Source of the DNA: Gemmatimonadota bacterium
Lineage (GTDB): Bacteria; Gemmatimonadota; Gemmatimonadetes; Longimicrobiales; Gaopeijiaceae
Length of the DNA stretch: 53,267 bases
Direction of reading: 5' to 3'
NCBI GenBank assembly: GCA_022340755.1
Contig: JAJDNI010000221.1
Coordinates: forward strand, 1-53,267
Under the pieces are notes generated by a model that worked only from the letters and a program-made list of their open reading frames with translations, searched no databases and was not told the DNA's origin. The translations under genes and the position numbers were made by a program. Each line of letters opens with the position of its first letter. The stretch's first letter is position 1. Below are positions 8,465 to 17,103 of the stretch, one piece after another.

Positions 8465-9511
8465 TCAGTGCGCTCCGATCTCCTCGAACGGCTCGTTGCC
8501 GATCCGGTAGCGCCTCCAGTCCTTGTAGTCGAAGTGCCACCACTCCGCCTCGTAGACAGCGAAGCCCTGAGCCTCCATGGCCTGGCGCAGGAGCGCCCGG
8601 AACCAACGCTGACGCGCCGTGCCCCCGGGGTAGTCCTCGTAGGAGCGCGGGCTCATCTCGTCGTAGCCGCCGGGCATGACCACCGGCTTCCCGGTTGCCA
8701 GATCGTAGAGGGTGAGGTCTACGGCGCACCCTCGGTTGTGGCGTGATCCGTTGGCCGGGTCGGCGACGAAGACCTTGAGCGACTCGGGGGTGGCGTCCCA
8801 GAACATCTTGGTGACGTACCAGGGTCGATACCCGTCGTGCACGAGGAGGCCGTACCCTCGCTGCATGAGCCACTGATTCGCCCGCACCACCGCCTCGGCG
8901 GCGGGACGCTGGAGGAACGCCCGCGCCTGCGAGTAGAAGGGCTCGCCCATGAAGTTGTTCGTTGTGGCGTACCGGATATCCAGCTTGATGGCGGAATCCA
9001 GCGTGACGAGCTCCACCAGGTCGGGAGGCAGGAAGTCGCCTTCCTCCTTCGGAGGCGTCGCCCCCATGGCCTCACGACGCAACTCCTCCTGTGACTTCAG
9101 CGGCGTGATGCGGAACTGCGAGCCGTCCTCCGGGGCGAATCGCAGGCGGTCGAAGACGCTGTCGCTCATGGCGAAGGCGGTCACGCCTCCAGCGCTGTCA
9201 CGGCGGAACGCGAGGGTCGCGGCGGGCGAGACTGCGCCTCCACCGGGAGAGCCGGCGGAGGCCAGCACGAACGTGCTGTCGGTCGTCGCGGAGAGCACGT
9301 GCTCTTCGGCGTGCCACCGCTTCAGATGGAGTGAGCCCGAGTCCTCGAGAATGGACAGCGTGTCAGTGACCGCAGCGTAGTCGCCGACAAGGGGTGCGAG
9401 GACGGCGGCGGGCGCCGGTGGCGGCTCGAGCCGCGAGGTGGCGGTCGAGGAGCGGTCACCGGAACAGGCGGCCGTGACGAGAATCAGGGTACAGAGAGCT
9501 GAGCGTTTCAT
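8465..9511 (-). CDS. VanX-like D-Ala-D-Ala dipeptidase lipoprotein
   Basis: A 348-residue lipoprotein with signal MKRSALCTLILVTAAC and lipobox cysteine at 16. Residues ~165-345 are a peptidase M15D (VanX/DdpX) domain: YRPW with Arg229, the zinc motif SRHNRGCAVD (His258, Asp265) and EWWHFDY (Glu323, His326). It should hydrolyse D-Ala-D-Ala or related peptidoglycan dipeptides in the periplasm, most likely for recycling; resistance is not implied because VanA/VanH partners are absent. Residues ~35-125 form an extra beta-rich domain resembling DUF3471-type lipocalin-like modules (tentative). ATG at 9511 is chosen for the lipoprotein signal; a longer open frame upstream has no coding character. 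Confidence 0.9.
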   Translation of the reverse strand: MKRSALCTLILVTAACSGDRSSTATSRLEPPPAPAAVLAPLVGDYAAVTDTLSILEDSGSLHLKRWHAEEHVLSATTDSTFVLASAGSPGGGAVSPAATLAFRRDSAGGVTAFAMSDSVFDRLRFAPEDGSQFRITPLKSQEELRREAMGATPPKEEGDFLPPDLVELVTLDSAIKLDIRYATTNNFMGEPFYSQARAFLQRPAAEAVVRANQWLMQRGYGLLVHDGYRPWYVTKMFWDATPESLKVFVADPANGSRHNRGCAVDLTLYDLATGKPVVMPGGYDEMSPRSYEDYPGGTARQRWFRALLRQAMEAQGFAVYEAEWWHFDYKDWRRYRIGNEPFEEIGAH

Positions 9512-9697
9512 GCCTGGATTGTGACCTGGGATCGGGGTTGGCGAAAGATGGCGGTGGGCGTGCCCTCGAATCCTTCGGCCCCTACCTTGCGGCCCCATGA
9601 GCATGATCCCCCCTCGACCACCCCCACGCTCCCGGCGGCGTGCGCTGGCCGCGGTCCCTTGTGTCGGTCCCGCGGGGACAGGCAAGCGAAGCGCCTG

Positions 9698-10933
9698 ATG
9701 GCAGACGCCGCTCTCGTCACGGACCCCATGGGCGTGCTGGTGGTGTTGGCCGGTGTCGTCCTGGTTTCGGTGAAGCTGGAGGAGCGCGTGAAGGCGTTCC
9801 GCTCCCTGGGCGCCGCCTTCATCGGCATCCTCCTGGGGATGCTCCTCTCCAACACGGGCGTCCTCCCCGGAGAGTCTCCCACGTACCGCTTTCTCATGGG
9901 GCCGGGCGTGAGCGTGGGCATCGTGCTCATTCTCCTCAGCGTGGACGTCCGCACCGTGCTGTTCGCCGGGCCGCGGATGCTGGCGGCCTTCGGCATCGGC
10001 GCGGTGGGGACCGCCGTGGGCGCCGTGGTCGGCGCGTTCGCCGTCTCGAGCGTGGTGGGTCCGGAGACGTGGAAGCTCGCCGGCCAGTTCGCCGGCACGT
10101 ACACGGGAGGTGGGGTGAACTTCGCGGCTCTGGGTGAGGCCTTTCGGACCCGTAGCGACCTGTTCACCGCCGGTGTCGCGGCCGACGTGATCATCACCGC
10201 CGTCTGGATGGCGGCGTGCCTGACGGCGCCGGTGGTCTTCTCGGGTTGGCGCAGGACAGCGGGGTCCGCCACTTCCGGCGCCGATGGCGTCGGTCTGAGG
10301 GAGGATGTGACGCCGGGGGATGGCGACGGTGGCGAGCCCGCTCGCCCATCTCCGACCTCGAAGAGCGATACCCACTCCCTGGAACGTACCTTGTACGCCA
10401 GCAGGCGGCCTGTCTCACTGGGAGACCTGTCTGCGTTGGCGGCCGTGGGAATCGGCACGGTGTGGGCCTCCCACATCCTGGGAAGCTTCGTGCCTGCGCT
10501 TCCCGAAGTCCTCTGGCTGACCACCCTCGCCTTGCTCCTGGCCCAGATCCCCGCCGTCAGGGGGCTGGCGGGAAGCGCGGTGGCGGGCAATTACCTGGTG
10601 CTCCTCTTCCTGGCGAGCAACGGAGCCCGCTCCGTAGTGGCGAATATTCTCCACGTGGGGCCCGGAGTCGTGTATTTCGCCGCCGCCGTGGTAGCCATCC
10701 ACGGGGTGATCATCTTCGCGGGAGGGTGGCTTGCGCACCTCGATGCGGGTACGCTGGCCGTGGCGTCGCAGGCATGCGTCGGCGGACCGGCGTCCGCCAT
10801 GGCGCTGGCCAGCGCGCGGGGATACACGGAGAAGGTCCTGCCCGCCGTGGCGGTGGGGCTTGTCGGGTACGCGCTGGGCAATTACTGGGGTTGGGCCATA
10901 GGCCAGGTCGTGAGGGGAATGCTGGGCGGCTGA
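9698..10933 (+). CDS. DUF819 (YjcL-like) integral membrane protein
   Basis: A 411-residue polytopic membrane protein with about ten helices. GTYTGGGVNFAALGEAF and the later AGGWLAHLDAGTLAVASQAC with VGGPASAMALA are the two characteristic glycine-rich repeats of DUF819/YjcL proteins, which look like inverted-repeat transporters; no substrate is established. A hydrophilic loop near residues 195-235 is unusually long and charged. ATG at 9698 is the first reasonable start (MADAALVTDPMGVLVVLAG); ATG at 9728 is an alternative. It is divergent from the VanX-like gene, with about 190 bp between the two starts. Confidence 0.85.
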   Translation: MADAALVTDPMGVLVVLAGVVLVSVKLEERVKAFRSLGAAFIGILLGMLLSNTGVLPGESPTYRFLMGPGVSVGIVLILLSVDVRTVLFAGPRMLAAFGIGAVGTAVGAVVGAFAVSSVVGPETWKLAGQFAGTYTGGGVNFAALGEAFRTRSDLFTAGVAADVIITAVWMAACLTAPVVFSGWRRTAGSATSGADGVGLREDVTPGDGDGGEPARPSPTSKSDTHSLERTLYASRRPVSLGDLSALAAVGIGTVWASHILGSFVPALPEVLWLTTLALLLAQIPAVRGLAGSAVAGNYLVLLFLASNGARSVVANILHVGPGVVYFAAAVVAIHGVIIFAGGWLAHLDAGTLAVASQACVGGPASAMALASARGYTEKVLPAVAVGLVGYALGNYWGWAIGQVVRGMLGG

Positions 10934-11024
10934 CCGATTCCGGCCGCCCCCTCATTGACAGGTGTCGTTGCGGCCCGGATCGTGGTCCCGTCCAATCCCG
11001 CGTACCTCAGCCGGACTGCGGATC

Positions 11025-12176
11025 ATGATGCACCGACGTCTTCCTCTTCTCGACGTGCGCCTTCTCACGCACGTCTTCGTTCTCTCCCTCGCGTTCCTCT
11101 TGGCACCGAACTTGGGCGCGCAGCAGCCCACGCGCCCGCGACAGGTGGTGCCCATGGACAGTGCCAGGGCCCGGGAGCTCTATGTCAGCAACCGGCCCGA
11201 GGACCAGCCCGTCGCCAACTACCAGCGCGACATCGAAGGCAAGGCCCGCACCGACTCCGTCTACCGCGCGGTCACCAAGGGCGTGGTGGACTTCCAGAAG
11301 ATCACGTACAAGAGCAGGGTCGGAGGCCTGGAGATCCCGGCCTACGTGTTCCAGCCCCTGGAGAAGCGCGGGCCGAAGGGCCACGCGGCCATGATCTGGG
11401 TCCACGGGGGTGTCCACGGGAACTGGGGCACCACCATGTGGCCCTTCGTCCGTGAGGCGGTGGAGCGCGGCTACGTCATCATCTGCCCCGAGTACCGCGG
11501 CAGCACGGGCTACGGCAAGGAGTTCCACAACGCCATCGACTACGGCGGCTATGAGGTGGACGACGTCATCTCCGCGTACGACTGGATGGTGCAGAACCTC
11601 CCCCACGTGGATCCGGACCGCGTGGGCATCATGGGGTGGAGCCACGGCGGCTTCATCACCGTGATGGCCGTCACCCGCGAGGACACGCCCCTCAAGGCGG
11701 GCGCCGCCATCGTGCCGGTGACGAATCTGATCTTCCGCCTTTCGTACAAGGGGCCCGGGTACCAGCGCTACTACTCCACCCAGGAGCGCATCCAGGGCCT
11801 CCCCTTCGAGAAGCCGGAGGAGTACATCAAGCGGTCGCCGCTCTATGCGGTGGACCACCTGAAGGTGCCTCTGCTGGTCCATGTCTCGACCAACGACCAG
11901 GACGTGAACTTCGTCGAGGACCAGCAGTTGGTGTACAAGCTGCGCGCGATGTACCCGGATCTCACCGAGACGAAGATCTACGTCGATCCGGCCCCCTGGG
12001 GACGGAGCGTGGGTCACGCGTTCAGCCGACGTGTGGACCCGGAGACGCTGGAGCGGGTGGACTCACCCGCCCAGCGCGATTCGTGGAACCGCAGTTGGGC
12101 ATTCCTGGAGGAGCATCTGCGGCCGTACGAGGATCCAAACCACCCGGTGCCGCTGCGTACGGGCCCGGGGAACTAG
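11025..12176 (+). CDS. Secreted S9-like alpha/beta-hydrolase (peptidase or esterase)
   Basis: A 383-residue exported hydrolase with a hydrophobic signal sequence (LLTHVFVLSLAFLLAPNLGAQ). The fold is of the S9 prolyl-oligopeptidase/dienelactone-hydrolase type: oxyanion region WVHGGVHGNW, PEYRGSTGYG, nucleophile elbow GWSHGGF with Ser206, acid residue in NDQDV (Asp291 or 293) and His331 in VGHAFSRR. There is no N-terminal propeller, so this is a single-domain member. Likely a periplasmic or secreted aminopeptidase/esterase. Two consecutive ATG codons (11025 and 11028) are the best starts because they put the signal peptide at the N-terminus. Confidence 0.88.
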   Translation: MMHRRLPLLDVRLLTHVFVLSLAFLLAPNLGAQQPTRPRQVVPMDSARARELYVSNRPEDQPVANYQRDIEGKARTDSVYRAVTKGVVDFQKITYKSRVGGLEIPAYVFQPLEKRGPKGHAAMIWVHGGVHGNWGTTMWPFVREAVERGYVIICPEYRGSTGYGKEFHNAIDYGGYEVDDVISAYDWMVQNLPHVDPDRVGIMGWSHGGFITVMAVTREDTPLKAGAAIVPVTNLIFRLSYKGPGYQRYYSTQERIQGLPFEKPEEYIKRSPLYAVDHLKVPLLVHVSTNDQDVNFVEDQQLVYKLRAMYPDLTETKIYVDPAPWGRSVGHAFSRRVDPETLERVDSPAQRDSWNRSWAFLEEHLRPYEDPNHPVPLRTGPGN

Positions 12177-12252
12177 CGGCCGAATCGTAGCCCTCCATGG
12201 CGTTCGAGAGGCGACGCACGCCGCTCGACATACTCGGATTCTCGAAGGGCGG

Positions 12253-14478
12253 TCAGTCCAGTGACGGGCTGGGGGTGGCGGGTAGGTGCAGGTTCACCTG
12301 CGTGCCCACCCCCACCTCGCTGGACAGCGTGACGAAGCCACCCGACTGGGTGACGAACCCGTAGACCGTGCTCAGCCCGAGGCCGCTCCCTTTTCCCACG
12401 GCCTTGGTGGTGAAGAACGGCTCGAAGATATGGCGCTGCACTTCGGGCGGCATGCCGTCGCCATCGTCCTCTACCGTGATGCGAACGTAGAGGCCCGGCT
12501 TCGCCTCCGGAACAGGGAGGGCTTCGGGCGTGACCCTCATCCGTGATGCGCGCAGCGTGAGGGTGCCATCGTCTCGCATGGCGTCCTTGGCGTTGACGGC
12601 GAGGTTGAGGATCGCGCTCTCCAGTTGGGCCCGATCGGCCTCGCACCACCCGGCGTCGCCGGCCACGTCGATGTGGACCTTCATGGTCTCCGGGACGAGC
12701 CGTTGCAGCAGCGTGCGCAGCCCACCGATCAGGGCGGCCACATCCAGAGGCACGGGCCTCAAGGCCTGACGGCGGGAGAACACCAGGAGCCGCTGCGTGA
12801 GAGCAGCTCCTCGCTGCGCTGCCTGCAGCGCCTGCTCGAGAACCTCGGCGCGCTCTTGGGGATCGTCCAACTCGGAGAGGGCCAGTTGGATGCCGCCGAT
12901 CACCACGGTGAGGAAGTTGTTGAAGTCGTGGGCGACACCCCCCGTGAGGTGCCCCACGGCTTCCATCTTCTGTGCTTGCCGAAGCTGCTCCTCCATGGTG
13001 CGTCGCGGCGTGAGATCCTCCACCACGGCGATGAAGTAGAGGGGCGATCCGTACTGGTCCCGCACCAATGACACCGTCGTGCCGACCCAGACCGAGCTTC
13101 CATCGACCCGCAGGAGCCGGGCTTCTTCCACGTGGTGGCCCTTCTCTCCGGTCAGGAGGCTCCTCAGCCCGGCGACGAGACCCGCGCGGAAGTCGGGATG
13201 CAGGAGGTTGGTCAGCGTCTTGCCGACCAGCGACCCGTCCGGGTGGGACACGAGCGCACCGAGAACCTTGTTCGCCAGGATGATGCGTCCCCTCGGATCG
13301 ACGTGCGCGAGACCGACGGCCGCCTCCTCGAACGTGCTCCGGAAGCGGAGCTCGGTCTCGGTGAGCGCGGCCTCGGCGCGCACCTTCGCGGTGATGTCGG
13401 TAGCCACCCCGGACACGCCCACGACGGTCTGGCCCCGGATCATCGGCGTGTAGGTGACATCCCAGGAGAGATCGCCCACCTGCTGAGCCGTGCTGATCTG
13501 ATCGCCGCCGAGGGCTGCCCGGATGTGGTCCGCCGCTTCCGGAAACAGGTCGAAGGCCGACTGTCCCACCACCTCTCCGGGTCGGAGGCCCAGCGCGGCG
13601 AGACCGGCGCCCTCCGACAGGGTGAACGTCCCGTCGGCGTCCACCGCGAACATGACGACGGGAGCCTGCGAGATCACCGATGTCAGACGAGTCGCCGTGG
13701 CACGGAGCGCGACGTCACGTTGTCCATACGTTCCGAAGATGATGTCGAAGATGGGACGCTCGTCGGCGACGGTGCCGCTCATCACCCACGGCGCCACACG
13801 CAGGAGGTAGGCCGACACCAGCGGCCAGAGCAGGAGAACACCGGCCGCCTTGGCCGGGAAACCGTCGGGGAACGTGTTCACGAACCCATGAGGCCCGAGC
13901 TCCCCCACCCGAAAGACCACGTCGTCCATCAGCGCCCCGGCGAGGAGGGCCACGCCGGGAGTCACCCATCGGGGCAGCCACCGGAATCGGTTGAGGAGCG
14001 CCTGGTCCACCACCGCGACGGTGGTCAAGCTCACGATGAAGGCCACGAGAGAGGACACCGTGGTCCGCCACTCCCCGCCGACCACGGAGAGGTCCTGCAC
14101 AATATCCCCGCCGCCCGGCATCGCCCCCAGCTCCGCGCTGCCGGCCCTGGCCAACTGGACGAAGAGCACGAGGGCGCTGAGCCCGACGATGCCGATGATG
14201 GTCACCCGTGCCGCGGCGGTGCCGTTCACCCGGTACAGGACCAGGAGCGTCATGAGAATGACGGGTACCAGGGTGACGGTTGACACCTCGATGGGGATGC
14301 TGCCCAGCCTCACGAAGAGCCCGTGCGGCCCCGAAGTGTCCAGGAGCACCACCAGGCCGGCCAGGTAGATGAGCAGCGGAGCGAGACCGTACCGTCGGCT
14401 CTCTGCGTGCAGAAAGAGCACCACGGCGGCGAGGATCAGCAGCTCGGCTGCGAGCAGACCGATGTTGAGTCCAGGCAC
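12253..14478 (-). CDS. Membrane sensor histidine kinase with two PAS domains
   Basis: A 741-residue histidine kinase. Residues 1-235 hold about seven membrane helices, distantly reminiscent of VUT/queuosine-precursor transporter-like sensor modules (tentative). Two PAS domains follow (about 265-365 and 380-490, ending [17 protein letters not shown]). The dimerisation/phosphoacceptor box is [17 protein letters not shown] with His517, then N box [11 protein letters not shown]1 DDGDGMP, F box FEPFFTTK and G2 GKGSGLGLS. No receiver domain is fused and no response regulator lies beside it, so the partner is elsewhere. The small coiled-coil gene just upstream (37-base gap) is likely cotranscribed. 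Confidence 0.92.
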   Translation of the reverse strand: MPGLNIGLLAAELLILAAVVLFLHAESRRYGLAPLLIYLAGLVVLLDTSGPHGLFVRLGSIPIEVSTVTLVPVILMTLLVLYRVNGTAAARVTIIGIVGLSALVLFVQLARAGSAELGAMPGGGDIVQDLSVVGGEWRTTVSSLVAFIVSLTTVAVVDQALLNRFRWLPRWVTPGVALLAGALMDDVVFRVGELGPHGFVNTFPDGFPAKAAGVLLLWPLVSAYLLRVAPWVMSGTVADERPIFDIIFGTYGQRDVALRATATRLTSVISQAPVVMFAVDADGTFTLSEGAGLAALGLRPGEVVGQSAFDLFPEAADHIRAALGGDQISTAQQVGDLSWDVTYTPMIRGQTVVGVSGVATDITAKVRAEAALTETELRFRSTFEEAAVGLAHVDPRGRIILANKVLGALVSHPDGSLVGKTLTNLLHPDFRAGLVAGLRSLLTGEKGHHVEEARLLRVDGSSVWVGTTVSLVRDQYGSPLYFIAVVEDLTPRRTMEEQLRQAQKMEAVGHLTGGVAHDFNNFLTVVIGGIQLALSELDDPQERAEVLEQALQAAQRGAALTQRLLVFSRRQALRPVPLDVAALIGGLRTLLQRLVPETMKVHIDVAGDAGWCEADRAQLESAILNLAVNAKDAMRDDGTLTLRASRMRVTPEALPVPEAKPGLYVRITVEDDGDGMPPEVQRHIFEPFFTTKAVGKGSGLGLSTVYGFVTQSGGFVTLSSEVGVGTQVNLHLPATPSPSLD

Positions 14479-14515
14479 GGTTGGCGCGGCTCCGGCTGGG
14501 AAGGATCAGGCAATG

Positions 14516-14983
14516 TCAGCGGCTGCTACTGTCCGTCGCAATACCTTCTCGGGCCAGACGCCTGCGAAGGGAGTCGACCAGCAGGTTGTGTGCCTCGGCC
14601 AGCTGTCGGCACACCGCCTGCCGAGCCTTGAGGGAGTCGGCCTTGCGGTGCCACGAGGCGACCGAGTCGTTGTAGGCGTGAAAACGGGCGAGATACTCGT
14701 CATACATCTCCCGCGGGACGCCACGTGAATCCATGGCTTCGTAGCCCCGCACGTCCCGGCGCAGCGAGTCGACGAACGTGTCGTAGCGCTGGAAGAGACG
14801 GTCGGAGTACGCCAGCTCGTTCCGACACGAGTCTGCGGATACACGGGCCGTGTAGACGCGATCCTGGAGGTCCCGGAGCTCCTGGAGCGTACGGCGTCGC
14901 TGGAGGAGGGCGAAGCTCCCTTCCACGGCCGCCACGACGAGCGCGACTCCCGCGAGGATGAGAATGATGCGAGAACGCGACAT
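14516..14983 (-). CDS. Membrane-anchored coiled-coil protein upstream of the histidine kinase
   Basis: A 155-residue protein with one N-terminal helix (RIILILAGVALVVAAVEGSF, residues 5-24) and a long charged, probably coiled-coil region rich in Arg, Leu and Asp. Cysteines at about 53 and 123 might form a disulfide if the body is periplasmic. I recognise no family. It is 37 bases upstream of the histidine kinase on the same strand, which suggests an accessory sensing or scaffolding role (inference only). Confidence 0.65.
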   Translation of the reverse strand: MSRSRIILILAGVALVVAAVEGSFALLQRRRTLQELRDLQDRVYTARVSADSCRNELAYSDRLFQRYDTFVDSLRRDVRGYEAMDSRGVPREMYDEYLARFHAYNDSVASWHRKADSLKARQAVCRQLAEAHNLLVDSLRRRLAREGIATDSSSR

Positions 14984-15046
14984 CGCCGGAGCCTATGTCC
15001 TCCCGGTCGCTGGTCGGGGTCCCTCTCGCGGCGTCCTGTCGGCGGC

Positions 15047-15083
15047 GCCTGCGGCGGCAGCCCGGAGGGCCGCCGCCGCAGGC
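15047..15083 (-). terminator. Strong terminator-like hairpin after the amidohydrolase gene
   Basis: Arms GCCTGCGGCGGC and GCCGCCGCAGGC pair over 12 bp, with a further 4-bp stem inside the 13-base interval. It lies 31 bases past the amidohydrolase stop, reading on the minus strand. There is no T-run. It also precedes the coiled-coil/kinase operon, so it probably separates the two units. Confidence 0.6.
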
Positions 15084-15114
15084 ATCGGGATGGTCGGTAC
15101 GGTCCCACCTACCC

Positions 15115-16851
15115 TCATTCGCCGTCTTCACGCTGGTAGACCACTTTGCCGCCGACGATCGTGTAGAGGACGTGGGTGCCCAGGATGGAGTCGGCCGGGA
15201 CCGTCATGATGTCCCGATCGAGCACCGCCACGTCGCCCATCATCCCCGGTGCCAGGGATCCCTTCTCGTGCTCCTCGAACGCGGCGTAGGCGCCGTTCAC
15301 GGTGTAGGTCTTCAGCGCCTCCTCGCGGGTGAGCGCCTGATCGGCGAAGAACGCCGAGTCCGTTCCCACCATGTAACGCGTGACCGAGCAGTGGAAGGAG
15401 GCCATGGGGTCGATGTCCTCGACGGGCACGTCGGTTCCGTTGGTGACGACGGCGCCGGAGTCCCAGAGCTTACGCCACACGTAGGCGCCCTCTTCCGCGC
15501 GCTTCTCGCCCAGACGCGGGATCACGTAAGGCGCGTCGGAGCACTCGTGGATGCCCTGCATGGAGGCGATGACGCCCAGCTGCGCGAAGCGGGGGATGTC
15601 CGAAGGGTTCAGGAGCTGCGAGTGCTCGTCCCGCCAGCGCAGTGTGTCGCCCCTCAGGTTCATCTCCTTGAACACGGCTTCATAGGCGTCGAGGGTCTCC
15701 CGGTTCGCACGGTCGCCGATGGCGTGCACGGAGATCTGGAAGCCATCGCGGGCACCGATCTCCGCAATCTCTTTGATGCGCGCCATGGGGGTGACGTTCA
15801 GTCCGGTGCTGTTCGGATCGTCGCTGTACGGCTCCAGCATCCACGCGCTTCGTGAGCCCAGGGCGCCATCGGAGGTGATCTCGCCGATGGCCCGCACCGT
15901 GAGGTGCCCGTCGCCGTAGTCGATCATCTTGTGAGCGACGAGGTTGGCTTCGTTCTCCGTGGTGGCCTCGCCCTGGCTCACCAAGATGTATAGGCGCAGG
16001 GGCATGTCGCCTTCGTCCACCATCTTCTTGATCTCGTCGATGGTGGCCAGGGACTCGCCCATGTCCTGGAAGCTCGTCACCCCCTTGGAGAGCGCGTCGT
16101 GCACCGCCAGGTGGACCTCGTTGCGGAAGTCCTCCTGGGCCTGCTCGGGGGTCCGGCCCGCCTGCGACTTGCCGTAGGCCCGGCGCACGAGCCCCTCCGC
16201 CCCGTCCACCATGATGCCGGTGGGACGGCCCCGGGCGTCCTTGATGATCTCACCCCCCTGCGGATCCGGCGTCGAGGCCGACACCTCCGCGAGCTTCAGG
16301 GCCGCGTCGTTCGCGATGAGGGCGTGGCCGCTGGCGTGGGTGAGCATCACCGGGTTGTTCGGCGCCACCTGGTTGAGCAGGTCGTTGGTCTGGAAGCCCG
16401 CGACGATCCGCGGCGGGGGCGAATCCCACTTCTCCTGATGCCAGCCCCGACCCAGGATCCACTGCCCGGGCTTCGCGTCCTTGGCAGCCGCCGCCACCAT
16501 GTCCACGATGTCCTGCCAGGTGTGGGCGTGCATCAGGTCGAGCTGTGTGAGAGAGCTGCCCAGCCCGGTGAAGTGACCGTGGGACTCGATGAACCCCGGG
16601 ACGGCCAGATGTCCCTGGAGGTCGATGACCTGGGTGCCGTCACCGACGTACCGTTGGATCTCCGAGTCCGAGCCCACAGCCATCACCTTGCCTCCGGTCA
16701 TCGCGATGGCCTGGGCTTCGGGGTGTGTCGGGTCCATCGTCACCACCTTGCCATCGCGGAGGACCAGATCCGCGGGGGCTCCGGCGGGCCCACAGGCGAA
16801 GGCCGCGGGCGTGAGTAGGATCAGCAGGGTGAAGAGCGCGCGTCGTCTCAT
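15115..16851 (-). CDS. YtcJ-like amidohydrolase lipoprotein
   Basis: A 578-residue metal-dependent hydrolase of the amidohydrolase-3 (YtcJ) group. The signal MRRRALFTLLILLTPAAFAC has a lipobox, so it is probably an exported lipoprotein. Family motifs are GFIESHGHFTG (metal HxH), GWHQEKW, THASGHALIAN, SVHAIGDRANRETLDAYE and TNGTDVPVEDIDP near the C-terminus. These enzymes act on amides or imides, and the physiological substrate is usually unknown. ATG at 16851 is chosen because it starts the lipoprotein signal; two upstream in-frame ATGs would bury it. Divergent from the second kinase gene. Confidence 0.9.
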   Translation of the reverse strand: MRRRALFTLLILLTPAAFACGPAGAPADLVLRDGKVVTMDPTHPEAQAIAMTGGKVMAVGSDSEIQRYVGDGTQVIDLQGHLAVPGFIESHGHFTGLGSSLTQLDLMHAHTWQDIVDMVAAAAKDAKPGQWILGRGWHQEKWDSPPPRIVAGFQTNDLLNQVAPNNPVMLTHASGHALIANDAALKLAEVSASTPDPQGGEIIKDARGRPTGIMVDGAEGLVRRAYGKSQAGRTPEQAQEDFRNEVHLAVHDALSKGVTSFQDMGESLATIDEIKKMVDEGDMPLRLYILVSQGEATTENEANLVAHKMIDYGDGHLTVRAIGEITSDGALGSRSAWMLEPYSDDPNSTGLNVTPMARIKEIAEIGARDGFQISVHAIGDRANRETLDAYEAVFKEMNLRGDTLRWRDEHSQLLNPSDIPRFAQLGVIASMQGIHECSDAPYVIPRLGEKRAEEGAYVWRKLWDSGAVVTNGTDVPVEDIDPMASFHCSVTRYMVGTDSAFFADQALTREEALKTYTVNGAYAAFEEHEKGSLAPGMMGDVAVLDRDIMTVPADSILGTHVLYTIVGGKVVYQREDGE

Positions 16852-17103
16852 GGAATCGCCTCGTGCTGCGCACATGCTTACGGTTTGTCTCGACGGAGAG
16901 CGGGCAGGGCTCGGCCCTGAGGATGCCATGGTTCGGGCGTCTGTGCCAGGGTTGGCAGGGTCGGCGTGGGCGCGGGGTGTGGCTGCACGACGAAACGAAG
17001 GTCTTGCCCCCCCGCCCTCGGGCGCCTAGCGTGCCCCGCGACCTGCTCGGACCCTCCGCCCTGCATCCAACGTACCCTTCCCCCCCGAGCGCTCGGCCAA
17101 CCC

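Noticed and set aside
9512-10375. Long in-frame extension upstream of the VanX-like gene
   Set aside because: It lies on the opposite strand of the DUF819 gene, and the true N-terminus is the lipoprotein signal at 9511.
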